From the NCBI GenBank assembly GCA_946546075.1, contig CAMNNV010000031.1, positions 1 to 10,156 of the forward strand: a stretch of DNA of 10,156 nt, read 5' to 3'. This document shows positions 5,881-10,156 of the stretch, piece after piece. Position 1 is the stretch's first letter; each line of letters starts with the position of its first letter. Source of the DNA: an uncultured Bacillota bacterium (GTDB taxonomy: Bacteria; Bacillota; Clostridia; Peptostreptococcales; Anaerovoracaceae). The notes below the pieces were generated by a model. The model saw only the letters and a program-made list of their open reading frames with translations, had not been told where the DNA came from and did not search any database. The position numbers were made by a program, and so were the translations under genes.

Positions 5881-7248
5881 ATGCTGTATGAGAATTTTGA
5901 TTTTGATGAATTCACGAAACTGGCAGATGCCATATACGATGAGATCTGTATCTGGGATGCTGACATGCGTGTCGTCTATATAAACGACGCATGCTACAGA
6001 CATTACGGTCTTGCTCCGGACTACTTCATAGGCAAGACGGTAGAAGAGCTGATGGAACGGGAAAAACTCTGGTATCCTACGGATGTATATGCGACTCTGG
6101 ACAACAAGAAGCCTAGCATACAGAGGCAAAGAACGTTTTTGGGGTTCGATATCACGACGATCTCCGTACCGATCTTTGACTCTTTTAATAACGTGAAATA
6201 CATCGTTCAGTCCTGCAGAGAAGATGAGAAAAACCTCTTCGCAGAGCTGGCACCGCTGCATATGAAAAACCAGCCGGAAGAAGGGCACAGCAGAAATGTA
6301 CTGGTGTATAAGAGCCCGGCCATGCAGGAAGTCGTGGATCAGGCTGATACCGTTGCAAAAACAAAGGCGTCGGTGCTCATTCTCGGAGAGACGGGAACAG
6401 GCAAGACGCTTCTGGCCCGTCACATCCATGAGTTCAGTGACAGAGCCGACAAGCCGTTTATCAATGTCAACATGGCCAGCCTCAACCCGAACCTCATAGA
6501 AAGTGAGTTCTTCGGATATGAGAAGGGAGCATTCACCGGAGCACGGGCGGGAGGCAAGAAAGGTCTTCTCGAGGCTGCAAACGGTGGTACTTTGTTCCTG
6601 GACGAGATCGGTGATTTCCCGACGGATCTTCAGGCGAAATTCCTCAGCGTGCTCCAGGACGAGGAGTTCGTACCGGTAGGCGGATCGGAGCCGATCAAAT
6701 TGGACATACGCATCATCAGCGCAACAAACTGCGACATCGGAAACATGGTAGAGGCAGGCAAATTCAGGATGGATATGTATCACAGACTGAATACCATCGA
6801 GATCACCATGCCGCCACTCAGGAAGAGACCGGAAGACATTCCGATCATGACATCCTATTACCTCAAAGCTTTCAACGAAAAGTATGAGAGGCATGTAGAA
6901 GTCTGCAAGGAAGTGCTTCAGCTTTTCAGATCCTACAAGTGGCCGGGGAATATAAGGGAACTCTCAAACGTGATCGAGAGGGGCGTCATCACCTCAAAGG
7001 ACGGTCTGATCAGAACGAAAGATCTGCCGGAATGCTTCTTCTCCGTAGACAATCTGAAAAGGCCGGCAGACACACCGTCTGAGGAAGCGGCTCCGGATCT
7101 GGAACTCGGATTCGACCGTCTGATGGAAGATTACGAAGGCAAGATCATAAGAGCTGCCTATGAAGAAAACCCGAGCAGCCGCAGACTTGCAGAAGCCCTG
7201 GGCATAAGCCAGACCAAAGCATCGAAACTCATACGAAAATATATATAA
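5881..7248 (+). CDS. PAS-domain sigma-54-dependent transcriptional activator (enhancer-binding protein)
   Basis: This 455-residue protein has three parts. Residues about 10-115 form a PAS-like sensor (IYDEICIWDADMRVVYIND...GKTVEEL). Residues about 140-370 are an AAA+ sigma-54 interaction domain with Walker A GETGTGKT (169-176), GAFTGA loop (216-221), Walker B GGTLFLDEIGD (235-245), arginine-finger region FRMDMYHRL (295-303) and sensor II WPGNIREL (354-361). Residues about 432-454 are a Fis-type helix-turn-helix (SSRRLAEALGISQTKASKL). No response-regulator receiver domain is present, so it probably responds to a small molecule through PAS. An in-frame ATG at 5779 lies inside the terminator hairpin; 5881 is preferred because AAGGAGAG at 5868-5875 and the promoter at 5811-5840 fit it. 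GAFTGA is intact, so it should activate sigma-54 RNA polymerase. The only near-consensus -24/-12 promoter noticed here is the one at 1523-1538, its likely target. Confidence 0.93.
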   Translation: MLYENFDFDEFTKLADAIYDEICIWDADMRVVYINDACYRHYGLAPDYFIGKTVEELMEREKLWYPTDVYATLDNKKPSIQRQRTFLGFDITTISVPIFDSFNNVKYIVQSCREDEKNLFAELAPLHMKNQPEEGHSRNVLVYKSPAMQEVVDQADTVAKTKASVLILGETGTGKTLLARHIHEFSDRADKPFINVNMASLNPNLIESEFFGYEKGAFTGARAGGKKGLLEAANGGTLFLDEIGDFPTDLQAKFLSVLQDEEFVPVGGSEPIKLDIRIISATNCDIGNMVEAGKFRMDMYHRLNTIEITMPPLRKRPEDIPIMTSYYLKAFNEKYERHVEVCKEVLQLFRSYKWPGNIRELSNVIERGVITSKDGLIRTKDLPECFFSVDNLKRPADTPSEEAAPDLELGFDRLMEDYEGKIIRAAYEENPSSRRLAEALGISQTKASKLIRKYI

Positions 7249-7254
7249 ACAAAC

Positions 7255-7287
7255 AGGCTGTGATAGGCATTTGCTATCACAGCCTTT
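7255..7287. terminator. Bidirectional terminator between convergent genes
   Basis: AGGCTGTGATAG at 7255-7266 pairs perfectly with CTATCACAGCCT at 7274-7285 around a 7-base loop, giving a 12-bp stem. On the + strand TT follows; on the minus strand the stem is followed by GTTTGTTTAT. It lies between the stop of the activator (7248) and the stop of the convergent acyl-CoA ligase (7313), so it can serve both. Confidence 0.82.
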
Positions 7288-7312
7288 CCCTCCAAAGGAT
7301 CGGTGACGAGGA

Positions 7313-9070
7313 CTAAGCCCCGTCTCCGTTTTGTTTCTCCATCTCTTCCTCTTCCAGCTTCCGGTATGCGACTTTACCTACAAGCGTGGTCGGAAGCTCA
7401 TCTCTGAACTCGATATCGTACGGCATCGCATATTTTGCGATGTTCTTTCTGGCGTAATCCATGAGTTCCTTCTTCGTTGCTTCGTTTGCAGGAACACCGT
7501 CCTTCAGCATCACGAAGGCCTTCACTTTGTGCATCTTGTAGCTGTCAGGAACGCCGATGATGCAGCTCATATGCACCTTCTCGTGGGCATCGAAGACGTT
7601 TTCCAGCTGTGCAGGATATACGTTGTATCCGGATGAAATGATCATCCTTTTGATACGGCCCTTGAAATATATGAAGCCTGCGTCATCCATGACGCCCAGG
7701 TCTCCCGTGTATACCCATGAGAGCCCGTCGCTGTGCTTTCGGATCGTGTCTGCCGTTTCTTCAGGCATATCCAGATATCCCTTCATGACGGTAGGTCCTG
7801 CGATCAGGATCTCCCCTTCCTCGCCGTAAGGGACCTCTTCTTCCGTTCCCGGACGCACGATTTTGTAGTACATATCAGGGAAAGGAATGCCGATGCTTCC
7901 CTCACGGTTCTGAGTCGGAGGTGTCAGGCATGATGCCGTGACGCACTCAGTGGTGCCGTAGCCCTCGCGGATCTGGATCGATGCATTGTGCTTATAGAGG
8001 AACCTGTCGAATTTCTTTTTCAACTCGATGGATAAGGAATCTCCGCCCGAGAATACGCCCTTGAGGCAGGAAAGATCCGCCCGCTCCATGGATGGAAGCC
8101 GCAGCAGCGCCTCGTAGAGAGTCGGGACGCCGGCTATGAAATTGCACCTGTATTTGGTGATGAGCTTGGCATAACTTTTTGCAGTAAAACGCGGCACGAG
8201 CACGCACCGTCCGCCCTGAGAAAGCATGGTGTGGATGCATACGCCAAGGCCGAAACCGTGGAACAGCGGCATGGCAGCCAGCATCTTATCGCCGGCGCGG
8301 AACATCGGGTTCGCCGCCACCACCTGCTCTGAAAGCGCGTTGAAATTCATATTCGTCAGTACGATGCCCTTCGTTTTGCCGGTAGTACCGCCGGAATAGA
8401 GTATCACCGCCGGATCCTCTGCGCTGCGGGCAACGCGGTAGTCAGGAAAACTGGATTTACCAAGTTTGATGAACTGCTTCCATGAGATGATCGGAGCATC
8501 CTTTGGGATCGGCTCGATCTTTCGTCCTTCCGTCACCATGTATCCTGCTTTGATCGGCTTGCTGAGCTCGTCCCTTATGCGGGCGATGATGACGTTTCTG
8601 ATCTGCGTCTTGCGGCGGATCGCCTCGATCTTGCCATAGAACTGATCCAAAGTGATTATGGTGGTGCTGTGGGAAATGCTCAGGTATTCTGCGATCTCGT
8701 TCTCCGCTGACAGCGGGTGGATCATATTCGCAACAGCGCCGACTCGGTTGATCGCATAAAGCATGTAGATGGCCTGCGGGCAGTTCGGCATGGCGATGGT
8801 GATCCTGTCATCTTCCCGTACACCGATGGTCCTGAGCGATCTGGCACAGTCATCGATGTTCTGTAGCAGCTGTCTGTACGTCGTGGATTTTCCCATGAAG
8901 TCAAATGCGATGTGGCTCGGGAATTTTTTCGCCACAGCAAGGACTTTCTCGTACATCGTCCCGTTGTTATAGACCAGCGTATCAGGAAGGTCTCCCCGGT
9001 GCGCCAGCCATGGTGTCTTCACGTTCTCCGGGATCGGGAACGTGGTGATGTTAGTTGTATCGTATATCAT
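7313..9070 (-). CDS. AMP-forming acyl-CoA ligase (long-chain fatty-acid/carnitine-CoA ligase-like)
   Basis: This 585-residue member of the ANL adenylating superfamily would activate a carboxylic acid with ATP to the acyl-AMP and then to the CoA thioester. Core motifs are in order: A3 phosphate loop YSGGTTGKTKG (225-235), A5 YGTTE (371-375), A7 YTGDLG (454-459), A8 hinge GRIKRMIISSGYNVYP (471-486) and the A10 lysine K566 in TLVGKVAYRK. All are intact. Length is within the family range (about 510-590), with a short N-terminal extension before the usual ..YEKVLAVAKKFPSHIAF segment. AGGAG at 9076-9080 (minus strand) supports the start at 9070. It is the second gene of a two-gene operon, 14 bp after the dehydrogenase stop. 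FadD- and CaiC-type enzymes look alike at this level, so the acid substrate is not assigned; a role in priming the CoA-transferase cycle is possible. Confidence 0.92.
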   Translation of the reverse strand: MIYDTTNITTFPIPENVKTPWLAHRGDLPDTLVYNNGTMYEKVLAVAKKFPSHIAFDFMGKSTTYRQLLQNIDDCARSLRTIGVREDDRITIAMPNCPQAIYMLYAINRVGAVANMIHPLSAENEIAEYLSISHSTTIITLDQFYGKIEAIRRKTQIRNVIIARIRDELSKPIKAGYMVTEGRKIEPIPKDAPIISWKQFIKLGKSSFPDYRVARSAEDPAVILYSGGTTGKTKGIVLTNMNFNALSEQVVAANPMFRAGDKMLAAMPLFHGFGLGVCIHTMLSQGGRCVLVPRFTAKSYAKLITKYRCNFIAGVPTLYEALLRLPSMERADLSCLKGVFSGGDSLSIELKKKFDRFLYKHNASIQIREGYGTTECVTASCLTPPTQNREGSIGIPFPDMYYKIVRPGTEEEVPYGEEGEILIAGPTVMKGYLDMPEETADTIRKHSDGLSWVYTGDLGVMDDAGFIYFKGRIKRMIISSGYNVYPAQLENVFDAHEKVHMSCIIGVPDSYKMHKVKAFVMLKDGVPANEATKKELMDYARKNIAKYAMPYDIEFRDELPTTLVGKVAYRKLEEEEMEKQNGDGA

Positions 9071-9084
9071 AAGTTCTCCTTGTG

Positions 9085-9996
9085 TCAGTCGATCCTGTTA
9101 AGAGTGCCACCCTCAAGAAAACTAGCAAAATTATCAGCGGTCCTGTCACAGATGCGCCGCCTGATATCCTTTGGTGTCCAGCAGTTGTGCGGTGTGATGA
9201 TCGCCCGCGCATGCTTTGCAAGCGGATCATCCGGATGCGGTGGTTCATGGGTCAGGACATCTGCTGCGAACCACGAGATCTTGCCGCTGTCCAGCGCATC
9301 AAGCAAAGCCTTCTCGTCGATGAGTGCCCCGCGTGCTGTGTTGATGAGAACGGCGCCATCTTTCATTTTATCCAAAGTTTCCGCGTTTATGAAATGCTTC
9401 GTTTCTTCGTTTGCAGGCATGTGCAGAGTAACGATATCTGCGCAGAGGGCAGCATCCCCGTCTCTGCTGTAGATGAGTGTTTTCATACCCAAAGCTTCCG
9501 CGATGGAGGCTACGGCTTTGCCGATGTTACCGTATCCGAGGATGCCGAGAGTTTTTCCCGGAAGATAGGTGAGGGGCTCCTCGACGAGGCAGAAATCCTT
9601 CGCAGCTGCCCACTCCCCGGCGTGGACCATTTCGCTGTACTTGCCGATATGATTCGATGTCTCAAGGATAAGGGCTATGGTGTGCTGGGCCACTGCCTCG
9701 GTAGAATAGGCGGGAATGTTCGTGCAGGCGATGCCTCTCGCTTTCGCAGCCTCCACGTCTACGTTGTCGAATCCCGTTGCCAGAACTCCGATATATTTGA
9801 GGTCCGGCGCATTGTCCATGATCTCAGCAGATATATAGACCTTGCTGGTGAAGATCGCATGGGCATCCTTTGAACGCTCGATAGCCTCCTCTGGTGTAGA
9901 TTCGTCGTAAGCAACGACCTCCCCCAGTTTCTCAAGACCATCCCAGGAAAGGTCATGCATCGCTATCGTTCCCTGATCTAAAATAACTAATTTCAT
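9085..9996 (-). CDS. D-2-hydroxyacid dehydrogenase, glycerate dehydrogenase (hydroxypyruvate reductase)-like
   Basis: This 303-residue protein has the D-isomer 2-hydroxyacid dehydrogenase fold. The N-terminus MKLVILDQGTIAMHDLSWDG and the segment LKYIGVLATGFDNVDVEAA are typical of the glycerate dehydrogenase (HprA) branch. The nucleotide-binding GYGNIG is at 154-159 and the catalytic triad is R222 (NTARGALID), E251 (THEPP) and H270 (TPHNCW). It would interconvert a 2-oxoacid and a (R)-2-hydroxyacid, such as hydroxypyruvate and glycerate. At the end of the second Rossmann strand S177-R178 replaces the usual acidic residue, hinting at NADPH, and the following loop is about 15 residues shorter than usual. 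The frame stays open upstream to 10083, but 9996 is chosen because the family N-terminus begins there; the ribosome site (AGAAGTG at 10006-10012) is weak. It is probably the first gene of an operon with the acyl-CoA ligase. No confident promoter was recognised upstream. Confidence 0.9.
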   Translation of the reverse strand: MKLVILDQGTIAMHDLSWDGLEKLGEVVAYDESTPEEAIERSKDAHAIFTSKVYISAEIMDNAPDLKYIGVLATGFDNVDVEAAKARGIACTNIPAYSTEAVAQHTIALILETSNHIGKYSEMVHAGEWAAAKDFCLVEEPLTYLPGKTLGILGYGNIGKAVASIAEALGMKTLIYSRDGDAALCADIVTLHMPANEETKHFINAETLDKMKDGAVLINTARGALIDEKALLDALDSGKISWFAADVLTHEPPHPDDPLAKHARAIITPHNCWTPKDIRRRICDRTADNFASFLEGGTLNRID

Positions 9997-10111
9997 ATGT
10001 TGTTTCACTTCTTTCTGATTTGGTTCTGAATAAAATATAACATATACCTCCCGTTGACTTCTATAGTGTAAATGTAAAATCAAGGGAAGGGGTGTGTTCC
10101 AAGATCATATA

Positions 10112-10140
10112 TAAACAAAAGACACCCTGACGGATGTCTT
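10112..10140 (-). terminator. Intrinsic terminator (minus strand) of a gene beyond the right edge
   Basis: Read on the minus strand, AAGACATCC (10140-10132) pairs with GGGTGTCTT (10127-10119) around a 4-base loop, with one G-U pair. It is followed by a T-rich run (TTTGTTTA). It would end a minus-strand transcript entering from beyond 10156 and separate it from the dehydrogenase/ligase operon. On the + strand the hairpin lacks a clear T-run. Confidence 0.68.
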
Positions 10141-10156
10141 CTGTTTATGGTGCGCC

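Noticed and set aside
5845..6894. 349-codon open frame on the minus strand
   Set aside because: It is antisense to the activator gene's PAS and AAA+ domains and shows no family features.
8167..8183. Sigma-54-like element on the + strand (TTGGCATAACTTTTTGC)
   Set aside because: GG and GC are separated by 11 bp instead of 10, and it lies inside and antisense to the acyl-CoA ligase gene with no gene downstream on that strand.
10045..10080. Sigma-70-like promoter on the + strand (TTGACT ... TAAAAT)
   Set aside because: The spacer is only 15 bp and no + strand gene start is visible before the window ends.
9997..10083. Upstream in-frame start for the dehydrogenase (29 extra residues)
   Set aside because: The extra residues do not resemble the family N-terminus, which begins at the Met encoded at 9994-9996, and the DNA is AT-rich leader sequence.

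Overview
The window looks like a chromosomal segment of an anaerobic Clostridia-type Firmicute of moderate GC content. This rests on strong AGGAGG-like ribosome sites, short intergenic gaps, intrinsic terminators, a sigma-54 enhancer-binding protein of the PAS/AAA+/Fis type, and CaiB/BaiF plus BCCT genes of the sort common in gut Eubacteriales. The taxon is an inference; no rRNA or marker gene is present.

Layout. Positions 2-1354 (+) hold the 3' part of a gene for a probably exported SH3-like plus glycoside-hydrolase-like (DUF4015) protein, cut by the window edge. A 245-bp intergenic region follows (1355-1599). It carries three copies of a 16-bp dyad repeat, a 28-bp perfect palindrome with a T-run (terminator), and a near-consensus sigma-54 -24/-12 promoter. 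Downstream on the + strand are two tandem paralogous family III CoA-transferases (1600-2796 and 2815-4005) and a BCCT-family transporter (4098-5726). After a terminator and a sigma-70-type promoter comes a PAS-AAA+-HTH sigma-54 activator (5881-7248). A shared terminator separates it from a convergent two-gene minus-strand operon: a D-2-hydroxyacid dehydrogenase of the glycerate-dehydrogenase type (9085-9996), transcribed first, then an AMP-forming acyl-CoA ligase (7313-9070). The right edge has a minus-strand terminator for a gene outside the window.

How it may work together. The coherent unit is a sigma-54-controlled import and CoA-activation module. A BCCT carrier brings in a substrate that is probably quaternary-ammonium, sulfonium or otherwise betaine-like. 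The CoA-transferase pair converts it to a CoA thioester. The adjacent PAS-containing activator probably senses the substrate or a product and acts through the three dyad repeats, which lie about 90-170 bp upstream of the predicted start site. The architecture recalls carnitine/gamma-butyrobetaine (cai, gbu) and DMSP (dddD/dddT) loci. The enzyme that would transform the CoA ester (dehydrogenase, hydratase, lyase or dehydratase) is not in the window, so the substrate is unknown. The convergent ligase/dehydrogenase operon may belong to the same pathway, but no shared regulatory site was seen in front of it.
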